DNA of 64,000 nt from positions 1,440,001 through 1,504,000 of the forward strand of contig NZ_CP129113.1 in the NCBI RefSeq assembly GCF_030762805.1. Direction: 5' to 3'. The notes below the pieces were generated by a model, which saw only the letters and a list, made by a program, of their open reading frames with translations, was not told the DNA's origin and searched no databases. Below are positions 54,819 through 63,839 of this stretch, one piece after another. The position numbers and the translations under genes are program-made. The DNA is from Aciduricibacillus chroicocephali. GTDB lineage: Bacteria > Bacillota > Bacilli > Bacillales > Amphibacillaceae. Positions within the stretch are counted from its first letter, which is position 1. Each line of letters starts with the position of its first letter.

Positions 54819-56876
54819 TTATTGTTCCACTACAGATTCTTCTTCATTATTCTTCTTTTTCTTATCAAAATAAGCATCCAGAATGCCTTCGCCTATTTCA
54901 TAGTTGACGTGTGAACCGGAGTTCTTTGGCATGTTCGGTACAAGTAAAGCAAATGAAACTTCCGGATCATCAAACGGCGCATAGCCTATGAGAGACAGAT
55001 TTTCTGTTTCCGCAAGCATTTTGCCATCTTCATAAACCTCATTCTGAGCTGTACCCGTTTTACCTGCCGGGTTATAACTCTTATTGGCAAAGGTGCCGCT
55101 TGCTGTTCCATTTGAAGCCTGGTATGCCGCTTTGAATCCGCCTTGAACATCCTTGATATACTGTTCATCCATTTGAATTCGATTCAAGACTTGTGTATCA
55201 ACTGTTTTGAAGAGCGGGCTTTCTTCTGAATTCTCTTCAGAAGGTTCGCGCACCTCTTTTAGGAGATGAGGTTTCACCCGGTAGCCATCATTTGCAATTG
55301 TAGACACATATTGTGCCAACTGCATTGTTGTAAATGTATCATACTGTCCAATAGCAAAGTCCATTAGGAGACCGGCTGTTTTCTTCGTTCCCTTGTATCC
55401 TGTACTTTCATAAGGGAAATCAATTCCTGTATTTGTTCCAAGACCGAACTGACTGAAGTAGTTGCGCATTTCCTGGAATGCTTCCGGATTGAATTTCGCA
55501 GATCGTCCTGTCGGATTCCCATACTCTCCACCCATCCGAAGCGCTACATAGAACATATAAACGTTCGAAGATTGCGCCAGAGCCGTGTGGTAATTAATTG
55601 AGCCCATGTTTTTCCAAGAGCTTTTTGATGGAGTTCCAGCGATCTTAATAGGCGCATCATAGAAGTATTGGCTAGGTGATGTTACACCTGACTGGAAACC
55701 GGCAAGTACGGTAGCACCTTTGACAATCGAGCCTGGACGATTCGCATCATATAAAGCTTTATATGATGCATTTTCGAACTCACCTTTTTTGCGGTCGTAA
55801 TGCTGCCCTGAGATAGCGAGGACTTCACCGGTTTTCGGTTTCATAACGACAGCGGTGACATCATTCATGTATGGTGCTCCACCGAGAACATGACTCATTT
55901 TTTCACGAACAACTTTATCGACCTTCTTCTGCAGATCCATGTCAATGGAAAGAATCAGATCCTTCCCGCGCTCACCCGGCACAATCGTCTCTGAATCAAT
56001 AATCGCACCAGACTTGCTCGTCGTATACTGGATTTGTTCTTTTCTGCCACGCAGAAGACCTTCATATTGCTCTTCAAGACCTGTTTTGCCTACGCGGTCA
56101 TTGCGACTGTACCCTCTTGTAAGGTAATATGCCGCTTTTTCCGCTGGAATTCCCTGATCTTGAGTCGTAATTGTTCCTAGCATGCTTTTGAACGTATCTT
56201 TGTTCGGATAGACGCGATCCCAGTCCGTAGTCGCATTAACTCCTGGCAATTCAGAAAGATGTTCGGCTACCTGTGCATACTCTTCCGGTGTTACATTTTC
56301 ATTTTTGACGATTTGCTGGGAGAGTGCATAGCCTTTGTCCATCTCTTTTTTGATAGCCATAACTTTAAGCTCTTTGTCAGTAAAGCCGGAAATCTCTTCC
56401 TCAGTAATGCGATCAAGCGTTTTATTGTACAAATCTGCATTGCTCAAATCTTTAGATTCAGCCTGGCTAATTCGCTTGTCGGCTTCGTCACGGTGCTTCA
56501 AGTACCAGTATTCTTTCTTGTTTCGCTCTGTCAGTCCTTCAATTGCTTTCTTGTCCATAGAGATATATTTCGCAAGCTTCTCTGCGACTTCAAGCTTATC
56601 CTCTGCCTGAACTCCCTTTGGAGGCGTATACGTAATGGAATACAAAGCCTTGTTATCAACTACTACTTTGTGATTACGGTCAAAGATTTTGCCGCGTGGT
56701 ACCGGAATGGCTGTTGTTTCCTGAACTGTGCGATCAATTTCGTCTTGATACTCCTGCCCTTTTAAAATCTGTACAACGCCTAGCTGAACAATAAGTACAG
56801 AAAACAGCAGGAAAACGACAACAAATACAAGATTCAGGCGAAAAGGCAATTGCGGCCTTTTCTTTTTCTTTTCCAA
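54819..56876 (-). CDS. pbpA: Class B penicillin-binding protein PbpA (PBP2A)
   Basis: Transpeptidase of 685 residues: membrane anchor (about 14-35), dimerisation domain, transpeptidase domain with SxxK in PGSIVKGA, SxN in AQSSNVYM and KTG in GKTGTAQ. Ends in a charged KKKKNNEEESVVEQ tail. Involved in lateral wall growth. Same place between pstS and yqgE as in B. subtilis. Confidence 0.95.
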   Translation of the reverse strand: MEKKKKRPQLPFRLNLVFVVVFLLFSVLIVQLGVVQILKGQEYQDEIDRTVQETTAIPVPRGKIFDRNHKVVVDNKALYSITYTPPKGVQAEDKLEVAEKLAKYISMDKKAIEGLTERNKKEYWYLKHRDEADKRISQAESKDLSNADLYNKTLDRITEEEISGFTDKELKVMAIKKEMDKGYALSQQIVKNENVTPEEYAQVAEHLSELPGVNATTDWDRVYPNKDTFKSMLGTITTQDQGIPAEKAAYYLTRGYSRNDRVGKTGLEEQYEGLLRGRKEQIQYTTSKSGAIIDSETIVPGERGKDLILSIDMDLQKKVDKVVREKMSHVLGGAPYMNDVTAVVMKPKTGEVLAISGQHYDRKKGEFENASYKALYDANRPGSIVKGATVLAGFQSGVTSPSQYFYDAPIKIAGTPSKSSWKNMGSINYHTALAQSSNVYMFYVALRMGGEYGNPTGRSAKFNPEAFQEMRNYFSQFGLGTNTGIDFPYESTGYKGTKKTAGLLMDFAIGQYDTFTTMQLAQYVSTIANDGYRVKPHLLKEVREPSEENSEESPLFKTVDTQVLNRIQMDEQYIKDVQGGFKAAYQASNGTASGTFANKSYNPAGKTGTAQNEVYEDGKMLAETENLSLIGYAPFDDPEVSFALLVPNMPKNSGSHVNYEIGEGILDAYFDKKKKNNEEESVVEQ

Positions 56877-56915
56877 TTGAATTCCCCCGCTCGTTGAAAA
56901 ATGACTATGCTTTTC

Positions 56916-56924
56916 ATTATAGCA
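56916..56924 (-). promoter_or_regulatory. Extended -10 promoter of pbpA
   Basis: Minus-strand TGCTATAAT lies 40 bases before the pbpA ATG, in the short gap after yqgE. Confidence 0.5.
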
Positions 56925-56939
56925 TTTTTCATGAAGAAA

Positions 56940-58214
56940 TCAGCGATTTTTTTCGTCCAGTGCCATCCCGCCACGTGCTTTTGCCCGACTACCAGGTATT
57001 GTTCCAACCTTAATCTTTCGTATAGCGAAATAAATAAGCAAATGACCAGATCCAAAAATGACGAGCAAATAAGGTATCGCTTTTTCAGGGCTCAATAAAT
57101 AGACAACTGGAATGAATAAAGAAATAGAAACAATCCGTCCGATATTTACGTACAATTCACGGACTACAATATATTCGATTCTTAGCTCGCCCGCCCTTCT
57201 TGCCTGTCCAATCACATCATATGTTAGTGAAATATAAGGAATCCGGAGTAATGGATATCCGATTCCAATGAGCAGTGCATACATATAAATATGGGCAGTA
57301 TTAAACGGATTGACAATAACAAAGATGGAGCCAAACAGGATGATTCCACCGATTAAAATAGCTTTCTTCCTTCGTTGCGGAGTAATCCACCTCGCTGCAC
57401 AAAAATAAACAACGAGGGACATCCCAGAAAGGATCACATTGAACCAGCCAAGAGACAGTTCACTTTTCGTTACAAGATAAACCCATATAGAAATAACAAA
57501 AAGATAGATCCCTTCACGGAGTCCCTGAAGAAAATGCGCGTTAAGAATTGCGCGCCATTTACGATTGTATCGTCGTTCCTCTACAACTTTACCAAACAAG
57601 AATTGGCCTTCTGCTTTTCTACCCTTTAAAAAGAAGCTTGTCGCTATGGCGAGAATAAACAGAAAAAACGAAGCAATAAATATCGCGGTATAGCCGCTGA
57701 AAGCATTAAGCCTGCTAATCGCCTCGCCGGCTATTAGTGGACCAGCCATACCGGCAAACGACTCCAATATCCCATGAGATCCATTAAAGAAATCCCGATT
57801 TTCCGGTTCAGTGATTTCAAAAGTAAGGACATTATATGCTAGCCAGTAAAATCCATAACCCACACCAAGTACGCTGCCCAGGATGAAGCTGAAACCAGGA
57901 GCCTTTTCCCCAATGAAGAGAACAGCTAAAAAGAATAAGGACAGGAAGACAATCCCGGTTCTCAGCACTTTTACCCTGTCAATCTTTTTGGCCAATTTGC
58001 CAGCGAGCATGAATGCAATTGGCTGGAACAGATAAATTGCCAAATTAAAAATACCGAGCACAACATAACTCTGCGAATTCTTCCACATGTAAACATTCAC
58101 AAAAGTATTGGATAGGAAAATTCCCAATGCATATAAACCGCCAATACAAAGGAGCAACACAAAATTTTTATCCATATTCTTTTTTTCGAAAAGAGCATTG
58201 ATCCGCGTTCGCAT
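56940..58214 (-). CDS. yqgE: MFS transporter YqgE
   Basis: Major facilitator family protein of 424 residues with about 12 membrane helices. LGVGYGFYWLAYNVLTFEIT and MLAGKLAKKIDRVKVLR are seen. ATG 58214 has AAGGAG 8 bases upstream. Substrate unknown. Confidence 0.88.
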   Translation of the reverse strand: MRTRINALFEKKNMDKNFVLLLCIGGLYALGIFLSNTFVNVYMWKNSQSYVVLGIFNLAIYLFQPIAFMLAGKLAKKIDRVKVLRTGIVFLSLFFLAVLFIGEKAPGFSFILGSVLGVGYGFYWLAYNVLTFEITEPENRDFFNGSHGILESFAGMAGPLIAGEAISRLNAFSGYTAIFIASFFLFILAIATSFFLKGRKAEGQFLFGKVVEERRYNRKWRAILNAHFLQGLREGIYLFVISIWVYLVTKSELSLGWFNVILSGMSLVVYFCAARWITPQRRKKAILIGGIILFGSIFVIVNPFNTAHIYMYALLIGIGYPLLRIPYISLTYDVIGQARRAGELRIEYIVVRELYVNIGRIVSISLFIPVVYLLSPEKAIPYLLVIFGSGHLLIYFAIRKIKVGTIPGSRAKARGGMALDEKNR

Positions 58215-58301
58215 AAACATGACTCCTTCTCTGTCATGAATAGTTTGGTCAATTAACCATCTGATATGCGAATGGGGTTAAATCAAATTAGGAGAAAAAA
58301 T

Positions 58302-58337
58302 TAAAAAGGCACAGGATGTGCAATCCTGTGCCTTTTA
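58302..58337. terminator. Terminator of sodA
   Basis: TAAAAAGGCACAGGA / TCCTGTGCCTTTTA stem followed on the minus strand by AATTTTTTC. Confidence 0.88.
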
Positions 58338-58349
58338 ATTGTTCTCAAT

Positions 58350-58967
58350 TTATTTGTTTTTTGCTTCCTGGTAGTTCTGTTCAACCTGCTCCCAGTTAAC
58401 AATATTCCAGAACTGCTTAGCATATTCAGGGCGTTTGTTCTGATACTTCAAGTAGTATGCATGTTCCCAAACGTCAAGACCAAGAAGTGGTGTCTTTCCT
58501 TCCATGATCGGGTTGTCCTGATTAGGTGTGCTGGTAACTTCAAGCTTATCGCCATTTAGAACAAGCCATGACCAGCCAGAACCGAAACGTGTAGCTGCAG
58601 CTTTTTCAAATTGAGCCTTGAATTCATCAAAGCTTCCGAATGAGCTGTCAATCGCTTGAGCAAGATCACCTGTAGGATTGCCGCCACCGTTTGGAGAAAG
58701 TGTTTTCCAGAAGAAGCTATGGTTCGCATGGCCTCCACCATTATTGCGGACAGCCGGACGAATGTCTACTGGAACAGAATCAAGATTTTTGATCAGTTCT
58801 TCAACCGGCTGGGACTGAAGGTCATCATGTCCTTCAAGAGCAGCATTCAGATTTGTTACGTATGTGTTATGGTGCTTCGTATGGTGAATATTCATTGTTT
58901 CCTTGTCAATTGTAGGCTCCAATGCATCATATGGATAAGGCAATGAAGGCAATTCAAATTTTGTCAT
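58350..58967 (-). CDS. sodA: Manganese superoxide dismutase
   Basis: Fe/Mn SOD of 205 residues. Metal ligands: His in [13 protein letters not shown], His in [11 protein letters not shown], Asp and His in [11 protein letters not shown]. Residues GGGNP and QDNPI favour Mn. AGGAGG precedes the ATG. Confidence 0.97.
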   Translation of the reverse strand: MTKFELPSLPYPYDALEPTIDKETMNIHHTKHHNTYVTNLNAALEGHDDLQSQPVEELIKNLDSVPVDIRPAVRNNGGGHANHSFFWKTLSPNGGGNPTGDLAQAIDSSFGSFDEFKAQFEKAAATRFGSGWSWLVLNGDKLEVTSTPNQDNPIMEGKTPLLGLDVWEHAYYLKYQNKRPEYAKQFWNIVNWEQVEQNYQEAKNK

Positions 58968-59165
58968 CGTAACATCCTCCTAATAGTATGCTTCAGTAGT
59001 TGAGTCTCCCTAAGAGTACCAAAGTGTGGAAAGGTGCGCAACAAATTTGCCTTCAAATATAAGGTGTTCGCTCGGTTTAATACATATCTCTATTATTAAA
59101 GTTTTCATTCATAATAGGTAAATAAAATTGCTGTTCAACATTCGGTTAAATTTAAACAAATAAAA

Positions 59166-59194
59166 AAGCAGAGGTATAATACCTCTGCTTTTTA
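59166..59194 (-). terminator. Terminator of the tRNA operon
   Basis: AAAAGCAGAGGTAT / ATACCTCTGCTTTT palindrome, followed on the minus strand by TTTATTTG. Confidence 0.9.
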
Positions 59195-59199
59195 AAAGA

Positions 59200-59272
59200 T
59201 GGCGCAGGACGGAATCGAACCGCCGACACAAGGATTTTCAGTCCTTTGCTCTACCGACTGAGCTACTGAGCC
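59200..59272 (-). tRNA. tRNA-Phe (GAA)
   Basis: Cloverleaf with anticodon GAA in CTGAAAA, T-loop GGTTCGATTCC. The acceptor arm is GGCTCAG against CTGCGCC, so pair 4:69 is T-C, a mismatch. No CCA is encoded. Confidence 0.95.
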
Positions 59273-59340
59273 GTTATGTACTGTCTTGCTACGAGAATAA
59301 TTATACTTGATAATGATTTCTCCGTCAACAGTTTTTTAAA

Positions 59341-59433
59341 TGGAGGAGGTAGAGGGATTCGAACCCCCGCGGGCTGTTACACCCCTGTCGGTTTTCAAGA
59401 CCGATCCCTTCAGCCAGACTTGGGTATACCTCC
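59341..59433 (-). tRNA. tRNA-Ser (TGA)
   Basis: Long variable arm and anticodon TGA in CTTGAAA. Acceptor GGAGGTA / TACCTCC, then T and CCA. The discriminator is T where Ser tRNAs usually have G. Confidence 0.95.
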
Positions 59434-59446
59434 ATATTGTTCAAAG

Positions 59447-59520
59447 TGGACCCTGCAGGACTCGAACCTGCGACCGATCGGTTATGAGCCGATAGCTCTA
59501 ACCAACTGAGCTAAGGGTCC
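59447..59520 (-). tRNA. tRNA-Ile2 (CAT, lysidine type)
   Basis: Anticodon CAT in CTCATAA, body GGACCCTTAGCTCAGTTGG like B. subtilis tRNA-Ile2, not elongator Met. Expected to need TilS. Confidence 0.85.
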
Positions 59521-59537
59521 GTGCTCGTATAATTAGA

Positions 59538-59612
59538 GGGCGATTGATGGGGATCGAACCCACGAATGCCGGAGCCACAATCCGGTGCGTTAACCACTTC
59601 GCCACAACCGCC
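59538..59612 (-). tRNA. tRNA-His (GTG)
   Basis: Anticodon GTG in TTGTGGC, acceptor GGCGGTT / AATCGCC. Discriminator C as usual for His. Confidence 0.95.
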
Positions 59613-59637
59613 GTATGATGTTGCAATAAAAAATAAA

Positions 59638-59714
59638 TGGTAGCGGCAGAGGGGATCGAACCCCCGACCTCACGGGTATGAACCGTACGCTCTAGCCAGC
59701 TGAGCTACGCCGCC
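59638..59714 (-). tRNA. tRNA-Met elongator (CAT)
   Basis: Anticodon CAT in TTCATAC, body GGCGGCGTAGCTCAGCTGG, CCA encoded. Lacks the three G-C pairs of an initiator anticodon stem. Confidence 0.93.
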
Positions 59715-59717
59715 ATA

Positions 59718-59792
59718 TGGCTCCACAGGTAGGATTCGAACCTACGACCGATCGGTTAACAGCCGATTGCTCTACCACTGAGCTACTGTGGA
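59718..59792 (-). tRNA. tRNA-Asn (GTT)
   Basis: Anticodon GTT in CTGTTAA, acceptor TCCACAG / CTGTGGA, discriminator G, CCA encoded. First tRNA of the operon. Confidence 0.95.
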
Positions 59793-59824
59793 ATAAATAA
59801 TTATTTGTTTCAGCAACGTTTAAT

Positions 59825-59853
59825 ACTATAACACTTCTTTCAACTCTTGTCAA
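59825..59853 (-). promoter_or_regulatory. Strong sigma-A promoter of the tRNA operon
   Basis: Minus strand: TTGACA, 17 bases, TATAGT, 33 bases before tRNA-Asn. Confidence 0.85.
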
Positions 59854-59863
59854 ACATTTTTTA

Positions 59864-59927
59864 TAAAAAAATTAAGGCGTGCTATGTATTCCATCGCTTG
59901 GACAATGAATAATATAGCACGCCTTAA
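59864..59927 (-). terminator. Terminator of the Na/Pi cotransporter gene
   Basis: TTAAGGCGTGCTAT / ATAGCACGCCTTAA arms around a 28-base loop that can pair further (TATTC/GAATA), then on the minus strand a T run. Confidence 0.85.
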
Positions 59928-59952
59928 AATAAAATGCAATCAAAAAATTAAT

Positions 59953-61578
59953 TTATTCTCCAAGTACTTCTTCTGATATATTCACGGCGTGATCTGCTAT
60001 CCTTTCAAGGTTGCTGATCATATCGACAAAAACGATTCCCGCAGACCCTGTGCAAGCCCCTTCATTCATACGAATAATATGCTGTTTACGGAATTGCCGC
60101 TCCATTTTATCAATCTGTTCTTCCTTCTTGACTACACCAAGCGCATCTTCCTTATCCATTACGTCCAGTGCATGAATCGACTGTTTAACGGTAGCTATTG
60201 TAAGATCAAACATATTATTTAAATCTTCCAGAGCATTTTCAGTCATATTTACTTTATTGGAAAGTTTGTAATCAATCAATTCAATAATATTTTCGAAATG
60301 ATCTCCGATTCGTTCAATATCACGGACAGAACCCATCAAAGCCATATGGCGTGCACTGTCAGCTTCTGACAATGTCCTTCTTGATGTACTAACGAGGTAA
60401 TCGGTAATTTTCTGGTCTAGATTGTTCAGTGCCCCTTCAATCTGCATCGCCATCTCGGAATGGCGTGGTTGTGAAGTATTCAAATATTTATTCGTTTCTT
60501 CCAGCCCGTTCACGGCGAATTCTCCCATGCGGATTATTTCTGCCTTCGCCTGGTCAAGTGCCAAAACAGGAGATTGCTCAATGAAAATCGGGTCAAGGTG
60601 CTGAGGTTTGTATTCAACTGTTACATCCTCTCCAGGTATGAAGCGGATTGCAAGCCAAGCCAGAGCTCCGATGAATGGGAATTGGATGATTGTATTAATG
60701 ACATTAAAGCTTCCATGACTGAATGCAATTGTCATTTTCGGATCGAGATGCAGTGCACCTTGCAAATATGTTATGTAATTCATGAATAAAGGCAGGAAAA
60801 TCAGGAATATGATTGTCCCAAGAATATTGAATACGACATGTGTGAAAGCTGCTCTCTTTGCTGCAACCGAAGCACCGATTGCCGCAAGGATTGCTGTAAT
60901 TGTCGTTCCAATATTATCTCCAAACAGAACAGGTATGGCCGCTTGCAAATCGATCGCACCTTCTGCGAAAAGTCCTTGCAAGATACCGATTGTCGCACTG
61001 GAGCTTTGAACTATTAAAGTAAACAGTGTCCCTACTACTACGCCTAGTATTGGACTTGAACTCATATGTAATGTCAAATCATGAAAAGATTCTAATGTTC
61101 TAAGAGGCTTCATACCTTCGCTCATAAGCTCAAGCCCGTAAAATAGTGCTCCAAAGCCAAAGACAGCTTGTCCTAGCGCTTGTAGCTTCTGGTTCTTAAA
61201 GAAGAAAATCAGGAAGCAGCCGGCAGCAATTATTGGCAAAGCATAAGCACCAATATTAATACCAATGATGAAGGCTGTAACCGTTGTTCCAATGTTCGCC
61301 CCCATAATGACGCCTATTGCCTGGCGCAGAGTCATAAATCCGGCGTTTACAAGCCCTACAGTTAGCACTGTTGTACCGGAACTGCTCTGTATGAGAATCG
61401 TTACAGCAATACCCGCGAGTACTCCGAGAAACGGATTACTGGTCAGCTTGTCAAGTATGTCACGCAACCTATTTCCTGCTGATTTTTGGAGGCCGTCCCC
61501 CATATATTTAATTCCGAGCAGGAAAATCCCTAATCCCCCCAGGAACTCAAACAGCAATTTTTGCAAGTCAAAATCCAC
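59953..61578 (-). CDS. Na/Pi cotransporter family protein with PhoU-like domain
   Basis: Protein of 541 residues: two Na/Pi cotransporter repeats (QSSSGTTVLTVGLVNAG and QSSSATIGILQGL, with GANIGTTVTAF and GDNIGTTITAI) over about eight helices, and a C-terminal PhoU-like domain (about 340-541). Such NptA/YjbB proteins move phosphate, either in or out. It is not at this place in B. subtilis. Start has GGGGAGAG upstream. Confidence 0.92.
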   Translation of the reverse strand: MDFDLQKLLFEFLGGLGIFLLGIKYMGDGLQKSAGNRLRDILDKLTSNPFLGVLAGIAVTILIQSSSGTTVLTVGLVNAGFMTLRQAIGVIMGANIGTTVTAFIIGINIGAYALPIIAAGCFLIFFFKNQKLQALGQAVFGFGALFYGLELMSEGMKPLRTLESFHDLTLHMSSSPILGVVVGTLFTLIVQSSSATIGILQGLFAEGAIDLQAAIPVLFGDNIGTTITAILAAIGASVAAKRAAFTHVVFNILGTIIFLIFLPLFMNYITYLQGALHLDPKMTIAFSHGSFNVINTIIQFPFIGALAWLAIRFIPGEDVTVEYKPQHLDPIFIEQSPVLALDQAKAEIIRMGEFAVNGLEETNKYLNTSQPRHSEMAMQIEGALNNLDQKITDYLVSTSRRTLSEADSARHMALMGSVRDIERIGDHFENIIELIDYKLSNKVNMTENALEDLNNMFDLTIATVKQSIHALDVMDKEDALGVVKKEEQIDKMERQFRKQHIIRMNEGACTGSAGIVFVDMISNLERIADHAVNISEEVLGE

Positions 61579-61763
61579 AGTGTCTCTCCCCTTGTTTGTA
61601 AGCTAATTGCAAACCAATTATTGATAAGTATTCATTGTTTGTAAAGATTACAACGATTGAATTAACACTAAATTTACAATGGCTTCAGAAAAACATGAAT
61701 ACCTCATTCGAATGGGACATAATGATTTCCTAATGAGGCAATCGGTTCTGAGGTGCATAAATT

Positions 61764-62057
61764 ATGAAACGTCTAGTCATTTTTCTTCTCCTCCTGCTTT
61801 CAATCATGAGCATAGCTGATGATCTGAAAACAGAACCGCAGGCAGTTAATAATGACTTTAAGATTCAAGCATTGCAGCAACACCGTGTACAGCCAGGGGA
61901 GACTGTTCTGTCCATTTCAGAGCATATCCATAACGGTCAAATACCAATCTCGGATATTTCCCTGCTCCTAGAGGATTTTAGCCGTTATAATAACAATGCT
62001 GATCCATATGCACTCATTAATGGAAAAACCTATTACTTCCCCATTTATACGGATTAA
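61764..62057 (+). CDS. yqfZ: LysM-like secreted protein YqfZ
   Basis: Protein of 97 residues: signal or membrane segment (about 3-18) and a LysM-like domain (HRVQPGETVLSISEH ... YALINGKTYYFPIY). Matches YqfZ of B. subtilis in size and layout. GAGGTG lies upstream of the ATG. Confidence 0.82.
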   Translation: MKRLVIFLLLLLSIMSIADDLKTEPQAVNNDFKIQALQQHRVQPGETVLSISEHIHNGQIPISDISLLLEDFSRYNNNADPYALINGKTYYFPIYTD

Positions 62058-62093
62058 AAAAAGCAGAAGGGCAAAATAGCCGCTTCTGCTTTT
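62056..62093. terminator. Bidirectional terminator after yqfZ
   Basis: AAAAGCAGAAG / CTTCTGCTTTT stem, flanked by A and T runs, between convergent genes. Confidence 0.88.
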
Positions 62094-62099
62094 AGCCGT

Positions 62100-62486
62100 T
62101 TATGAAAACGGCAGTACAAACATTCTGCCGAGAATCGAGATGATTCCGACAATGATTGCGATATTGCCGAGTGTTCTCGCATTTCTCTGTCTGGCCATAA
62201 TGCCGAGGATAATACCTGCAGCTCCAAGAATGACCGGGAGAAGGAAGAAGGAGAGAATTGATAGTGCTACGGCGAACCAGCCAAAGCCATGATGTTCATC
62301 AGCATCTTTAGCATCCATTTCGGTCTGCTGCTCATTATGAGATACAGGTGCTGTTACATCATCTGCAGTCAGTTCCCCTGCTATCTCTTCATTCCGTTCG
62401 TCCAATGATTTATATGGTTCATGGAAACGAAATTCATCATCAGGTACCTTAGTCTGGTTTGTCTCACGATTCTTTTCAGTATCCAA
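62100..62486 (-). CDS. DUF4190-like membrane protein (YqfX-like)
   Basis: Protein of 128 residues: acidic, hydrophilic N-terminal half, then two membrane helices (about 68-95 and 105-124) with the AAGIILGIMARQRNARTLGNIAIIVGI-like pattern of DUF4190. YqfX lies in this region in B. subtilis. Function unknown. Confidence 0.75.
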   Translation of the reverse strand: MDTEKNRETNQTKVPDDEFRFHEPYKSLDERNEEIAGELTADDVTAPVSHNEQQTEMDAKDADEHHGFGWFAVALSILSFFLLPVILGAAGIILGIMARQRNARTLGNIAIIVGIISILGRMFVLPFS

Positions 62487-62641
62487 TTGAAGCCCTCCCT
62501 TATATTGAGGTGCTCACTTATTATATGGACATAGGGAAGAAATCAAACACCGGTTGCACATTTGGAAAAATTAAGATGGTACACGCTATTTTTAGTAGGC
62601 TCTTGCATACACTAAGGTATTACATGTAAAGGAGAAGAGAC

Positions 62642-62929
62642 ATGTCTATTTTCATTAAAACGATGGTCATCCATAAATTAAGGCAGCTTACCACAGAGGA
62701 TCTGCTTCAATATGCACGTGAATATGATTTTCCCATTAACAAGGAGGAAGCTGCTGAAATTTCATCCTACTTAAAAAAGGCTGATATCAATCCGTTCCAG
62801 TCTTCAGGCAGAGCTGCCATGATGAAAGAACTTGCGGCGATCACTTCTCCTGAAGTTGCAAAAAGCGCGAATGAGCTCTTTTTGCAGCTCATTCGCGCCA
62901 ATGGCGTAGAACACCTATTTAATTCATGA
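62642..62929 (+). CDS. yqfT: DUF2624 protein YqfT
   Basis: Helical protein of 95 residues; [22 protein letters not shown] and [21 protein letters not shown] match YqfT. AAGGAGA precedes the ATG. Overlaps the end of nfo by 11 bases (convergent). Confidence 0.87.
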   Translation: MSIFIKTMVIHKLRQLTTEDLLQYAREYDFPINKEEAAEISSYLKKADINPFQSSGRAAMMKELAAITSPEVAKSANELFLQLIRANGVEHLFNS

Positions 62930-63821
62930 CCGAGTCCAGAATTTCTTCCTTTAGACCTTCTCGGAAGCGGCCTTCTTTCAGCATGGATATTTCGAAGAAA
63001 TAAGGTGCCTTTTTGTTCTTTTTATCTTCCCCTATAAAAGGAGTTTCGAGAATTTTAGGAAGCTCAGCTAGCGCCGGATGATGAACGACACCATGTAGGG
63101 CTTCAAAGCTGATATGGCCAAAACCGATATTTTCATGGCGGTCTTTGGCCGCTCCCTTTTCATTTTTACTGTCATTGACATGAACGACTTTGATTCGGTC
63201 TATCCCAACAATTTTGTCAAACTGTTCAAGAACTCCATCAAAATCTTCCTTTACGTTATAACCGGCATCATGAAGATGGCAAGTGTCAATGCAGACGCTG
63301 AGATGTTCATTATGCGTTACACCATCAATGATTCGGGCAATCTCTTCAAAGTTGCGGCCGATTTCCGTCCCTTTCCCGGCCATCGTTTCCAAAGCGATTT
63401 GCACATTCTCATCCTTGGCTAGTACTTCATTCAAACCTTCAACAATTTTGGCAATACCAGCGTCAACACCAGCGCCAACATGTGCACCTGGATGAAGGAC
63501 AATCTGTCTTGCCCCAAGTGCGAGTGTACGATCGATTTCACTGCGCAAGAAATTAACACCGAGCTCGAAAGTCTCCGGTTTTGTTGTATTTCCGATATTG
63601 ATGATATACGGAGCATGAACGACAATATCAGCCATCCCATTTTCCTTCATATGCTGAAGGCCTGCTTCAATATTCAATTCTTCAATAGCTTTTCTACGTG
63701 TATTCTGAGGTGCCCCTGTGTAGATCATGAACGTATTTGCACCGTATTTCGCTGCTTCCTCACTGGAGCCGAGGAGCATTTTCTTACCGCTCATTGAGAC
63801 ATGCGAACCGATTTTAACCAA
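62919..63821 (-). CDS. nfo: Endonuclease IV
   Basis: AP endonuclease of 300 residues, base excision repair and spore DNA repair. Zinc ligand segments: [81 protein letters not shown]. The TTG start follows AAGGGTG and gives a product matching the B. subtilis N-terminus. Confidence 0.96.
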   Translation of the reverse strand: MVKIGSHVSMSGKKMLLGSSEEAAKYGANTFMIYTGAPQNTRRKAIEELNIEAGLQHMKENGMADIVVHAPYIINIGNTTKPETFELGVNFLRSEIDRTLALGARQIVLHPGAHVGAGVDAGIAKIVEGLNEVLAKDENVQIALETMAGKGTEIGRNFEEIARIIDGVTHNEHLSVCIDTCHLHDAGYNVKEDFDGVLEQFDKIVGIDRIKVVHVNDSKNEKGAAKDRHENIGFGHISFEALHGVVHHPALAELPKILETPFIGEDKKNKKAPYFFEISMLKEGRFREGLKEEILDSVMN

Positions 63822-63839
63822 ATCAACTACACCCTTCCA

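Noticed and set aside
58238-58251. GGTCAATTAACC palindrome upstream of yqgE
   Set aside because: Short and imperfect; no second copy seen.
61702-61738. CCTCATT...AATGAGG inverted repeat before yqfZ
   Set aside because: Arms of only 7 bases with a 23-base loop and no clear relation to a promoter; could be chance.
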